A stretch of 64,000 nucleotides of DNA from G965200765 sp965203865. Its GTDB lineage: Bacteria > Pseudomonadota > Gammaproteobacteria > Arenicellales > JAJDZL01. Every line of letters starts with the position of its first letter. The first letter of the stretch is position 1. Shown here piece by piece: positions 32,801 through 40,327 of the stretch. The notes beneath the pieces are model-generated. The model had not been told where the DNA came from. It saw only the letters and a list, made by a program, of their open reading frames with translations, and did not search any database. Position numbers and translations under genes: made by a program. The stretch lies in the NCBI GenBank assembly GCA_965203865.1, contig OZ241916.1, positions 248,001 to 312,000 on the forward strand, in the 5' to 3' direction.

Positions 32801-34711
32801 ACGGGCGTGAGTGACAGCACCACCCCCGCTCCACTGGCCAAGATTACGGCTGCGAGCATCAACTTTCAAGGCAAGAGTGCCGGCGATGTCCTGGTTTCAT
32901 TTCTTGCGGCAACCGATACTAGCCGCACTGCTGATGTTACCGCGGCCAGGGGCGGCTGGCTGGGTACCAGTACCAAGGTGATGGCGAGCGGCAGAGATAT
33001 TACTGCAGATATTGGTAACAGCAACTTCGAGACTCTGAATTCATTGCCTGCAACAACTGTGCCTATTGTTACCATAGAAAGGGGCGAGCGCATAGATGTA
33101 CCCATAAACTATGATGCCGGAGATCAGACGGTGATTGTGCGGGGCGTGGCAGGCGCTGGCGTTAGCTTGGGTGCAGACGATGACACAGTGGACTTGGACG
33201 GCGACATTTTCGGCAATGTTGACATGGGTAGTAGCAGCGGTGACGGCGACACGATAACGTTGCGAAGCGGGTGGATCCGCGGTTCGGTGACCAATGTGGA
33301 TACAATGGTGAAAGTCGGTACCGGGATGGCGACCGTGAGAGATGTTTCCTTCTCGTCCAGCACGCTGAGGATTGAAAATGGCATGCTGTTTATCGAGGGT
33401 CATGTGAATCTCGGCACCGACAGCAACGATGTTGTTACGGTTCAGTCGGGTGCTCAGATTTGGATTGTGGCAAACGGTGCATCTGCGAACCAGAACTACG
33501 GGCGCATCACTGCGAACACGATCAAGTTCGAGGGTGCCAGTCCGGTAATTCGGATACTGGCATCGATTGCGTCCACGCGTGAAGATGATGTGGCTACAGT
33601 CAGGGCCAACTGGCTCCGTGCGGGTACTCAGACTCAGGATGGGGATGGCACAGCGATTACACTTGGCGATTCAAACTATCGGACAGAGTCCATTGACCCC
33701 CGGGTCGCTGGTAGCGGTGGGGGTTCTTCAGACTCAGACTCGAACGCATTTTATGCAGCTGGGGCGCTGGCAGTGCTGTGGCTGGTGCTACGCGATGACT
33801 TCTGCTGTGAACTGGTTGACTACGAGTCGGGTTCCGCGGGAGCAACGTTCGCTGGAGTGAAGGGTGCTAGTCAGTATCGAAGCGGCGGCGTGCAAACCTG
33901 GGCAAAGATGTATTCGGACAGCGAAGTTTCCGCCATGCAGGGCCTGGCGGTTGGAATGGATGCCCGCATCGGCGAGTACGGCTACTTTGGAGTATCGGCG
34001 ATGCCGAGTTCCACGGGTTCAGCGGATACGACAGGCTTGTCGCTGAATCGCCGGACAAGTTTCGAGGGCGGACGCTACGAGGGCCGAGGCGGCTGGCAGA
34101 AGGATTCGCTGTTTGCGGGGGTTCGGCTGTCGTACGGCGACTACCGCGCTTCTACCTCGTTCAAGAACGTATTTGAAGCGGGCGGTCAGATGAGCGGCTC
34201 CTTCGACCTGGTTCATACGCATTTGGAGCTGGGAGCTGGCATGCATCTGGATGCAGGCGGGCAGGCTATGGTGACACCTTCGCTGGGCGTTTACGGCGGT
34301 TCGCTGAGTCAAGGCGGCAGTTCAGCTAGCAATGCAGTACTGGTTGCCGATGTTCCGGGCTACAGGCAGACCTATCAGGGCTGGCGTGCCGGGGTTCAGC
34401 TGAAGGCTTCGGACTGGCTAAGCTGGTCGTCGGACGAGATCAAGGCGCGTCCGCAGGTTGGATTGAGCATATATCGCACAAGAACCAGCGGACCGGGGAA
34501 ACTGGCGATGAACCAGCGAGACCGGCTGGGAGTGCTGAACTTTCAAAATGCTCTGCCGGTACGCGGGTTGCCGCAGAATATCAATGCATTCAAGGCGGGA
34601 GTCGCGCTGAAGAAGCAGGGCGGTCTGAACATGAATCTGAACTATGTCGGCTATGAAGCAGACGGCAAGTTTTATCACGGTGCAGTTGCACGGGTAAGCA
34701 TCGGATTCTGA
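29846..34711 (+). CDS. Type Va autotransporter (large surface adhesin-like protein)
   Basis: 1621 aa; ATG 29846 follows AGGGGGAG. An N-terminal membrane signal (RILLLLPALVMLLAF at 20-34) is preceded by an extended basic region. A long Gly/Thr/Asp-rich beta-helical passenger covers about 45-1290 and a C-terminal 12-strand barrel about 1335-1621, ending in RVSIGF. Two related passenger modules lie at about 924-1070 and 1149-1283, each with VKxGTGxAT, GHVNLG, a run after ITAxxIxF and RxxWL. Between passenger and barrel there is an unusual hydrophobic stretch (FYAAGALAVLWLVL) followed by a Cys-Cys pair. Cargo function is unknown; host or surface attachment is likely. Expression is probably phase variable. 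Confidence 0.9.
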   Translation: MKVNQSAVRMYSCAEKHRRILLLLPALVMLLAFSSMFYPNEDAWSTELYWDCVQEAPLTPGATNHKRSIGVDTFKRGRSEGKLKIRCIDTADEVTYRNFYTNPGPWYSAYPNANNGGTIESDGVITYTLRKDGASYFDAERVRWAVERGSVAVSGSGFHGTTAKADMPKEYVVDDCTNAANSGRCYRLATEADLAGLTTEELSEKVFWRLMDVEEETGGNRKSGLATAPAGKLTNTEYLVEENGDNFIQSKYIYRDLISENPNRYRFVTEADGHLFVGDSMQLNPNGLVKFELVIEDIKEDGSSSQNPKLVHRAPGNFPESGDAIVAVNPGGYFESVTVKMVNSRIKAGFQGRDDRGRVGISVSHAEDGWKGPVTIELSRGSHIEGWISRRGGQYARGIYLDLVTGNNNVGTVRLSDASEIEMINTSVHCSTCGATRISDRTATRLHTAGAQSPGIVIGYARGSGSVRVDTPLEIRTNGVSSPGIRAVFAEIVDPLKDRTITDSWSGINLGSAVWWTYAGGNTNQDRLWGGPSYSPSTGLKLEQMELFFRWGMTKGGCLDDGTTVADSGCSTGDTDYVAPLPSYLTQVNYGDYRTRLLNAGVAADDIFDSPDAGVDAGAGPMARLQLQVPDIYANRRAIAEALKKIRELPGQDGVNAWNTFRANFVFSDNYAVFVRHRDHQAGAGIVYEVNSGTKLYTSGDRSLGIGAHVDVSAEAATEDIKTFVRIGDGSNFRGSGTQGETRFIIDEPITTSATTGSGSHGIVVIATDVVTAAEAAADSSLTADVIPGANHPLYGRDWDIESKRNIVIDVSSDVTVDAPNNYGIALMGAEGTTSMVTVAPGVTVGQQNAAGGGMLFWKAADTVTNFGTIKGKTDFHAGDDRLVLRGGGTVTGVTAGATPDTLDFGAGEDRLEIKSGTVEIGILNLETLVKSGTGDATIGAATFTNAASSTLTVSDDGRLIVTGHVNLGAGTVTVAKDAKLVMRATGVSDSTTPAPLAKITAASINFQGKSAGDVLVSFLAATDTSRTADVTAARGGWLGTSTKVMASGRDITADIGNSNFETLNSLPATTVPIVTIERGERIDVPINYDAGDQTVIVRGVAGAGVSLGADDDTVDLDGDIFGNVDMGSSSGDGDTITLRSGWIRGSVTNVDTMVKVGTGMATVRDVSFSSSTLRIENGMLFIEGHVNLGTDSNDVVTVQSGAQIWIVANGASANQNYGRITANTIKFEGASPVIRILASIASTREDDVATVRANWLRAGTQTQDGDGTAITLGDSNYRTESIDPRVAGSGGGSSDSDSNAFYAAGALAVLWLVLRDDFCCELVDYESGSAGATFAGVKGASQYRSGGVQTWAKMYSDSEVSAMQGLAVGMDARIGEYGYFGVSAMPSSTGSADTTGLSLNRRTSFEGGRYEGRGGWQKDSLFAGVRLSYGDYRASTSFKNVFEAGGQMSGSFDLVHTHLELGAGMHLDAGGQAMVTPSLGVYGGSLSQGGSSASNAVLVADVPGYRQTYQGWRAGVQLKASDWLSWSSDEIKARPQVGLSIYRTRTSGPGKLAMNQRDRLGVLNFQNALPVRGLPQNINAFKAGVALKKQGGLNMNLNYVGYEADGKFYHGAVARVSIGF

Positions 34712-34760
34712 ATGAACAATAAATACAGCAAGCCGCGGAAGGTTTGCTGACATCCTTGAA

Positions 34761-34796
34761 CCCCCCGTGTTGTTTAATGATGCGGGGGCTTTTTTT
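34761..34796 (+). terminator. Intrinsic terminator of the autotransporter gene
   Basis: CCCCCG (34762-34767) pairs with CGGGGG (34783-34788), followed by C and seven T. The rest of the gap to 35035 contains an 8-bp inverted repeat, GTAGTGCC/GGCACTAC (34925-34984), of unknown meaning. Confidence 0.85.
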
Positions 34797-35035
34797 GTGC
34801 TCAAGTTGCTCGCATAGTACTGCTTGTGAAAGTTGTACTTGCCTTTGTCACTTTTCGCTCATTTTAACGGATTTTCGAGTCCGAACCCGCATAGATCCAA
34901 GATTTTCTCTCTGGCGACCTTGAAGTAGTGCCTAATTTCAAAAGGCGAATACTCCATAATTGGATACTTTCGGACGGGCACTACGCGACAAAGTCAAGAA
35001 AGTGAATTGTCGACTTGAGTAATGCTCCAGGCAGA

Positions 35036-35641
35036 CTAGTTTAAAGCTTTCTGAATCCGTTGCCTTAGTGGGCTTGTTCGCGGAAAATGCGCAGCGAGAA
35101 ACTCCATTTGGTCTGCCAGTACTCGCCTGCCTTTCAAAAATACATATTCCGCGTAATTGGGTACAAATGGTACAGCGAGCAGAGCCATTCCTGCTTCATC
35201 AGGCGTACGGCCGGCTTTATGGTTGTTACACCTTTTACACGCGGTAACCACATTGTTCCAGGAATCCGTGCCTCCCCGGCTTATCGGGGTAACATGGTCC
35301 CGGGAAAGTTGTACGCGTCTAGGGGTGATTCCGCAGTACATGCACATCCCGCCGTCGCGCGCGAACAACGCTTCATTGTTTAACGGCGGCGAATAATCTT
35401 TTTGCTGATAGTTGGCATACTTATAGTCCCCGTTGCCTGTGGCGATAATAGAATTGATTTTAATAAAGGATCGTTTGCCGGTTGCAGCATTGATTCCGCC
35501 ATGAATTGTGTACATTATCTCTCCAAGCGAGTACACAACACTACCCTGGTAGTGCAAACGCACAGCATCTTTATAATCAATCCACTCAAGGGGCATACCC
35601 GAGGCAGTGGTACGAAGACCTAATTGGCTCAAACTATACAT
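35036..35641 (-). CDS. HNH endonuclease family protein
   Basis: 201 aa. The HNH fold is complete: zinc pair CMYC, LSRDHVTPISRGG (first His), SWNNVVTACKRCN (Asn and second zinc pair) and NHKAGRT (last His). This stand-alone HNH_5 type is common in proteobacterial chromosomes; its cellular role is not known. The N-terminal 80 residues have no recognised domain. It lies alone on the minus strand between the autotransporter terminator and rpmG. Confidence 0.88.
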   Translation of the reverse strand: MYSLSQLGLRTTASGMPLEWIDYKDAVRLHYQGSVVYSLGEIMYTIHGGINAATGKRSFIKINSIIATGNGDYKYANYQQKDYSPPLNNEALFARDGGMCMYCGITPRRVQLSRDHVTPISRGGTDSWNNVVTACKRCNNHKAGRTPDEAGMALLAVPFVPNYAEYVFLKGRRVLADQMEFLAAHFPRTSPLRQRIQKALN

Positions 35642-35768
35642 TGTGGTGTTTGTAATTTACATATAGGGCTAATGATGTATTTCGAATTGTTCATTCGAAA
35701 CATACTTCTTCTGCGAATAGCAATGCATTGGGAATTGTCCGCCGTATCTGGTTCAGACAACCCCCGCT

Positions 35769-35936
35769 TTACTTCAGCTTGACTTCCTTGTAAAGGACAT
35801 GCTTCCCTGCAACTGGGTCAAACTTCTTCAGTTCAAGTTTTTCAGCTGTATTATTCTTGTTCTTGGAAGTTGTGTAAAAATGCCCTGTACCTGCAGAGGA
35901 TTCAAGTTTTATTTTGTCGCGTTTTTTTTCGCTCAT
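35769..35936 (-). CDS. rpmG: 50S ribosomal protein L33
   Basis: A 55-aa basic protein with the L33 pattern: KIKLESSAGTGHFYTTSKN, then KLELKKFDPVAGKHVLYKE. There are no zinc Cys pairs, so it is the Cys-free type. It lies 20 bases after rpmB, the order conserved with E. coli. Confidence 0.95.
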   Translation of the reverse strand: MSEKKRDKIKLESSAGTGHFYTTSKNKNNTAEKLELKKFDPVAGKHVLYKEVKLK

Positions 35937-35956
35937 GAAAACAAGTTATAAGTGAT

Positions 35957-36193
35957 TCAAACCTTTACACCGCTATTACGCACTTCTGCGAGAACAGTGT
36001 CGATTCCTTTTTTGTCAATTGTTCGAAGACCCTTGTGCGAAATGCGCAGTTTCACCCAGCGATTTTCGCTGGCCACCCAGAACTTGCGGACATGCAAATT
36101 TGGACGAAACTTACGTTTGGTCTTGTTGTTTGCTTTGGAAACATTATTTCCGCTGGCAGTCTTCTTTCCTGTAATTTGGCAAACTCTAGGCAT
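35957..36193 (-). CDS. rpmB: 50S ribosomal protein L28
   Basis: 78 aa: MPRVCQITGKKTASGNNVS, KRKFRPNLHVRKFWV, and LRISHKGLRTIDKKGID are L28 signatures. First gene of rpmB-rpmG, divergent from coaBC across 266 bases in which no further gene is seen. The rpmBG and coaBC-dut neighbourhood recalls the E. coli dfp/dut region. Confidence 0.96.
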   Translation of the reverse strand: MPRVCQITGKKTASGNNVSKANNKTKRKFRPNLHVRKFWVASENRWVKLRISHKGLRTIDKKGIDTVLAEVRNSGVKV

Positions 36194-36459
36194 CAGAAAT
36201 TGATTTGTATATTGATTAAAATTTAATTATCAAGTCGCAAATTCTATATCAAAATTCTTGGAATTTCAAATTGGCTTGTTGAAAATTGTCGTTGAACCTG
36301 TGAATTTTATCTGCGGGGCAGCTACAATCCAAATTTGATAGAGAGGAATCTTTGACTGTCCATTGCCATTGTAATTCGGTTTAACTTGTAAAGAAGGGGG
36401 AGCGAGCAATCATCCGTATTGAGCGCATTTTGTTGTAAAATTCATATGGGGATTGAATC

Positions 36460-37692
36460 ATGTTGCAAAGCCTGCTAGATCAAAAACGAATTTTACTCGG
36501 GGTTACAGGAAGTATTGCTGCCTATCGCAGTGCAGAGGTTGCACGGCGACTAAAAGAGCAGGGCGCGGAAGTTCGCGTTGTAATGACTTCCAACGCCGAG
36601 CGGTTTATATCTGCTCTGACGTTGCAGGCGGTTAGTGGTAACGCAGTTCGCAGTGATTTGTTCGACGAACAAGCAGAGGCGGGAATGGGGCACATAGAAC
36701 TCGCTCGCTGGGCGGACGCAATTTTGATAGCTCCGGCGAGTGCGAGTGCGCTTGCCCGACTGGCGAACGGATACGCCGATGATTTGCTGACAACGCTTTG
36801 TTTGGCGACTGAGGCACCAGTTGCTGTTGCACCTGCCATGAATCGGCTGATGTGGAGCAATGCGGCCACTCGGGCAAATATGAAAGTGCTGGGAGAGCGT
36901 GGGATACTGTGCTTTGGTCCAGGAGTCGGGGACCAAGCCTGCGGTGAAACCGGACCGGGTCGGATGCTGATGCCGGAGGAAATAGTGGACCAATTAGTGA
37001 ACACGTTCTTCAATGGTAGATTAAGCGAGGTTCGAGTCATGGTTACTTCGGGTTCCACTTGGGAGGCCATTGACCCTGTTCGCGGCATCACCAACCGAAG
37101 CTCGGGCAAGATGGGGCATGCAGTGGTCAGAGCTGCAAAGAATGCAGGAGCGGAAGTCACACTGATTTCAGGTCCGGTAAGCGGCGGCGAAGTCAGTTCG
37201 GTTGCAGATGCCACAATTGAAGTAACTTCAGCGAACGAGATGCTGGATGCAGTTCTCTCCACCATCAAGCAGCAAGACATATTTATTTCAGTTGCTGCTG
37301 TAGCCGACTACAGACCTGAATTTCAGAATGGCGAAAAGATTAAAAAAGTTGATGATTCGATGCTGGTTCGCCTGATCAAGAATCCTGACATTCTGTCTGA
37401 AGTTAAAAAAAGATGTCCGGACATCTTTGCTGTTGGGTTTGCCGCCGAATCTTCCGATGTTGTGAACCAGGGTAGGCGCAAGCTTCTCTCGAAGGGAGTT
37501 GATTTGATTGCGGCCAACAAGGTCGGGGGTGAAACTGGCGCAATCGAGTCAGATTACAATACGATTCAATTGATTGACCGTAGCGGTGTAACCACGATTG
37601 GACCTGCCACCAAGCTGCAAGTGGCAGAGAAGTTGATAGAAGAAATTTGCGTGCATTATTTTGCAGAAAATCGCCTTCAAAATACTCAATGA
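36460..37692 (+). CDS. coaBC: Bifunctional phosphopantothenoylcysteine decarboxylase/phosphopantothenate-cysteine ligase
   Basis: A 410-aa CoA-synthesis enzyme. The N-terminal CoaC flavoprotein (1-185) has GVTGSIAAYRS, catalytic His in GHIELARWAD, PAMN and the proton-donor Cys in GDQACGETGPGRM. The CoaB ligase (190-400) has VTSGSTWEAIDPVRGITNRS for CTP binding and a Lys-rich KIKK-like loop. ATG 36460 starts directly at the domain. It overlaps dut by 32 bases. Confidence 0.96.
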   Translation: MLQSLLDQKRILLGVTGSIAAYRSAEVARRLKEQGAEVRVVMTSNAERFISALTLQAVSGNAVRSDLFDEQAEAGMGHIELARWADAILIAPASASALARLANGYADDLLTTLCLATEAPVAVAPAMNRLMWSNAATRANMKVLGERGILCFGPGVGDQACGETGPGRMLMPEEIVDQLVNTFFNGRLSEVRVMVTSGSTWEAIDPVRGITNRSSGKMGHAVVRAAKNAGAEVTLISGPVSGGEVSSVADATIEVTSANEMLDAVLSTIKQQDIFISVAAVADYRPEFQNGEKIKKVDDSMLVRLIKNPDILSEVKKRCPDIFAVGFAAESSDVVNQGRRKLLSKGVDLIAANKVGGETGAIESDYNTIQLIDRSGVTTIGPATKLQVAEKLIEEICVHYFAENRLQNTQ

Positions 37693-38116
37693 GAAGCTGG
37701 GTAAGGAAATTCCCTTGCCAGCCCGGTCTACTGACGGTTCGGCAGGAGTTGATTTACGCGCATGCATTGAATCTTCGGTGACAATTCATCCCGGCGGCTG
37801 CGAACTATTGCCTACAGGTTTTGCACTGGATATACGCGACCCGAACTGTGCTGCCGTATTGTTGCCCAGGTCCGGGTTGGGCCACAAGTCGGGGATTGTT
37901 CTTGGTAATTTGGTGGGGCTTATTGATTCAGACTATCAAGGACAGGTATACATTTCGTGCTGGAACCGGAGCGAGTCAAAATTTACTGTGCATCCTGGTG
38001 ACAGGATAGCCCAAATGGTATTTGTACCTGTAATTCAAGCTGAACTTGTTCAAGTTGACGAATTCAAGCCTACCGAACGAGCAGAGGGCGGGCTCGGTCA
38101 TACAGGCATTGCGTAA
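37661..38116 (+). CDS. dut: Deoxyuridine 5'-triphosphate nucleotidohydrolase
   Basis: A 151-aa trimeric dUTPase. Five motifs are present: DGSAGVDLRA, PRSGLGHKSG, GNLVGLIDSDYQG (catalytic Asp), HPGDRIAQMVF, and the C-terminal P-loop-like ERAEGGLGHTG. The start is TTG 37661 (LQKIAFKILN aligned to the usual MKKIDVKIL), inside the end of coaBC. It prevents uracil incorporation and supplies dUMP. Confidence 0.95.
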   Translation: MQKIAFKILNEKLGKEIPLPARSTDGSAGVDLRACIESSVTIHPGGCELLPTGFALDIRDPNCAAVLLPRSGLGHKSGIVLGNLVGLIDSDYQGQVYISCWNRSESKFTVHPGDRIAQMVFVPVIQAELVQVDEFKPTERAEGGLGHTGIA

Positions 38117-38138
38117 GCCGCTCAAATCAGTGGATACA

Positions 38139-38402
38139 ATGGCAAAAGTTGAAATCTATGCAAGCCCGCATTGCATATACTGCCGTGCGACAAGACGGTT
38201 GCTGAAAAAAAAGCGCGTGAAGTTTGAAGAGTATGATGTGTTCGCTCACCCAGAATTTCTCGGCGAAATGATTGAGCGGTCGGATGGGGTGCACACAGTT
38301 CCGCAAATATTTATCGACTCGGTCTGCATTGGCGGATATGATGACTTCGCAGCACTTGATGAAGACGAAACGCTGGACAAGTTGTTGATGCAGCAAACAT
38401 GA
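38139..38402 (+). CDS. grxC: Glutaredoxin 3-like protein
   Basis: 87 aa from ATG 38139. The dithiol site is CIYC (after YASPH), with cis-Pro in HTVPQIF and GGYDDF for glutathione binding. A longer frame from 38046 adds sequence that overlaps the dut end and is not conserved. It overlaps the next gene by 4 bases (ATGA), which suggests coupled translation. Confidence 0.92.
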   Translation: MAKVEIYASPHCIYCRATRRLLKKKRVKFEEYDVFAHPEFLGEMIERSDGVHTVPQIFIDSVCIGGYDDFAALDEDETLDKLLMQQT

Positions 38403-39256
38403 AAATATCAAGCGACGGATTCAGAGGGCTTGAATACAAGTCTGTAACGTTAATCGGCATGTCGGGTATAGGCAAGACTACGCTTGCTCGTAGATTGCCA
38501 AGGTCATCATGGTTTCATTTTTCAGCCGATTACAGAATTGGCACTCGCTACTTGTCCGAACCCATAATTGACAATATCAAGGAGCAGGCAATGAACATAG
38601 GTTTCCTGCGCGACCTGCTTCGAAGCGATTCAATCTATATTGGAAGTGCGATGACTTTTGACAACCTTGAGCTAATGTCGAAATTTGTTGGAATGATTGG
38701 CAACCCGGATTTGGGCGGCCTGAATAGCGACGAGTTTCATCGAAGGCAGGAATTGCATCGTGAAGCGGAGGTTAGAGCAATGCTTGATGTAGGGGAGTTT
38801 GTTCGAAAGGCTCATTCTATCTATGGATACAAGCACTTTGTCAATGATGCAAGCGGAAGTATATGCGAGTTGGGTGATGTAGATGTTCTTGCTCATCTGG
38901 CAGAACACACGGTTATCATTTACATAAAACCCAATGAAAAAATTGAAAATGACGTGATTGAAAGGCAAGTTCAGCACCCAAAGCCGCTTTACTACGAACC
39001 CGCGTTTCTTGATTTGAAATTACACGAATTCATGAAACAGGAAAATTTGAATTCAACAAGTGAAATCAACCCGAACAAGTTTGTCAGCTGGGTATTTCCG
39101 TTGCTCGCACAGCATAGACGGCCAAAATATGAAAAACTCGCTTCTGAATACGGCTACACGGTTCAGGCTCAAGATGCCGAAAAAGTTTGCAACGAATATG
39201 ATTTTATAGAATTGATTTGCTCTGCATTGGACAACCCGGAGCAGACACCAGCGTAA
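38399..39256 (+). CDS. P-loop ATPase/kinase-like protein of unknown function
   Basis: 285 aa. Walker A LIGMSGIGKTTLARRLP lies near residue 20, and the fold resembles small nucleoside/shikimate-type kinases. FVNDASGSICEL may hold the catalytic acidic residue, and VIIYIKPNE a core strand. I cannot name the substrate. Position between grxC and metA, with tight spacing (10 bases to metA), suggests a role tied to sulfur or thiol metabolism, but this is inference. Confidence 0.6.
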   Translation: MKISSDGFRGLEYKSVTLIGMSGIGKTTLARRLPRSSWFHFSADYRIGTRYLSEPIIDNIKEQAMNIGFLRDLLRSDSIYIGSAMTFDNLELMSKFVGMIGNPDLGGLNSDEFHRRQELHREAEVRAMLDVGEFVRKAHSIYGYKHFVNDASGSICELGDVDVLAHLAEHTVIIYIKPNEKIENDVIERQVQHPKPLYYEPAFLDLKLHEFMKQENLNSTSEINPNKFVSWVFPLLAQHRRPKYEKLASEYGYTVQAQDAEKVCNEYDFIELICSALDNPEQTPA

Positions 39257-39266
39257 ATATCACTCC

Positions 39267-40313
39267 ATGCCGCTAATCAACTATCGTTCATTGCCGTCTT
39301 ATGACCGTCTAATTGAAGAGGGGGTTCAAGTCCAGGCGCTGGATTTGAGTGCCGACCTTGATTTGCCGGAGATTCATATTGGATTCCTCAACATGATGCC
39401 TGACAAGGCGTTTCATGCGACAGAGCGTCAATTCCTGAGATTGATTGCCGCCGGCGGAGTGCATGGAAGACTGGTTGTTCACCCTTTTACTGTTGGCGGG
39501 TTCGAGCGCGACATAAAAATCAAGGATTACATCGCAAACTACTATGAAAGCTTTTCACAAGTACGGGCAAAGGGAGTGAATGCGCTGGTACTTACCGGTG
39601 CCAATCCTGCATTGGAAAATATGGAAGAGGAAGAATACTGGCATGAGTTTGTGGATGTTGTCCTGTGGGCTGACGCTCATGTGCACACTTGCCTGTGCTC
39701 CTGTCTTGCTACACATGCAGTTGTGAAATTGTTTCACGGAATTGAGCGGACACTGGTTCAACCAGGCAAGCGCTGGGGTGTTTACTCCCACCATCTTACC
39801 GATGAAATACACAGTCTGGTTGCGGGCATTGAGCAGAAATTCTATGCTCCCCATTCCCATGTTTACGAGGTTGCAAGTAGCCAGCTTCAGGAATGCGGTA
39901 TTCGCATACTGTCGAAAAGCCCGGAAGCCGATGTTCATCTCGCCGTTAGTGAAGATGGATTCAAATGGGTTTACTTGCAAGGTCATCCCGAATACGACGC
40001 AGTAAGTCTTCTGAAAGAGTATAAAAGAGAAGTGGCCAGATTCATCTCAGGCGATAGAACAGACTATCCTCCTTTGCCCGAATATTACTTTGGCGAGAAG
40101 TCTGTTGCTCACTTGACTTCGTACAGGGAGGAATTGCTTGGTGCGCTGGAAAGCAATAGTCAATTACCCGAATTTCCTGAGGAAGTGCTTGCTTCACAAG
40201 TCAGCAATTGCTGGCGACCGCACGGAGAAGCATTGTTCAACAACTGGATTGCACGAATCGCAGAATTTGTGCGGTTCGGCAGCAGGCACCAGTCTGTTTT
40301 GATGTCTGCCTGA
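39267..40313 (+). CDS. metA: Homoserine O-succinyl/acetyltransferase (MetA family)
   Basis: A 348-aa class I glutamine-amidotransferase-like acyltransferase for methionine synthesis. IHIGFLNMMPDKAFHATERQ is the MetA N-terminal motif. LCSCLATHAVVKLFHGIER has the nucleophilic Cys, KRWGVYSHH the substrate region, and YLQGHPEYD the catalytic His and Glu. Succinyl- and acetyl-CoA specificity cannot be decided by eye. Last gene of the coaBC-dut-grxC-ATPase-metA run; it converges on the MttB homologue 14 bases away. Confidence 0.9.
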   Translation: MPLINYRSLPSYDRLIEEGVQVQALDLSADLDLPEIHIGFLNMMPDKAFHATERQFLRLIAAGGVHGRLVVHPFTVGGFERDIKIKDYIANYYESFSQVRAKGVNALVLTGANPALENMEEEEYWHEFVDVVLWADAHVHTCLCSCLATHAVVKLFHGIERTLVQPGKRWGVYSHHLTDEIHSLVAGIEQKFYAPHSHVYEVASSQLQECGIRILSKSPEADVHLAVSEDGFKWVYLQGHPEYDAVSLLKEYKREVARFISGDRTDYPPLPEYYFGEKSVAHLTSYREELLGALESNSQLPEFPEEVLASQVSNCWRPHGEALFNNWIARIAEFVRFGSRHQSVLMSA

Positions 40314-40327
40314 TTCTGAATCAGTTT

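Noticed and set aside
31637..32869. Open frame of 410 codons on the minus strand inside the autotransporter gene
   Set aside because: It is antisense to an intact plus-strand gene, has odd His/Arg-rich composition and no known motif. It reflects the base composition of the passenger region.
36522..37280. Open minus-strand frame of 252 codons within coaBC
   Set aside because: It lies wholly opposite a well-recognised enzyme gene and shows no domain or ribosome-binding site.
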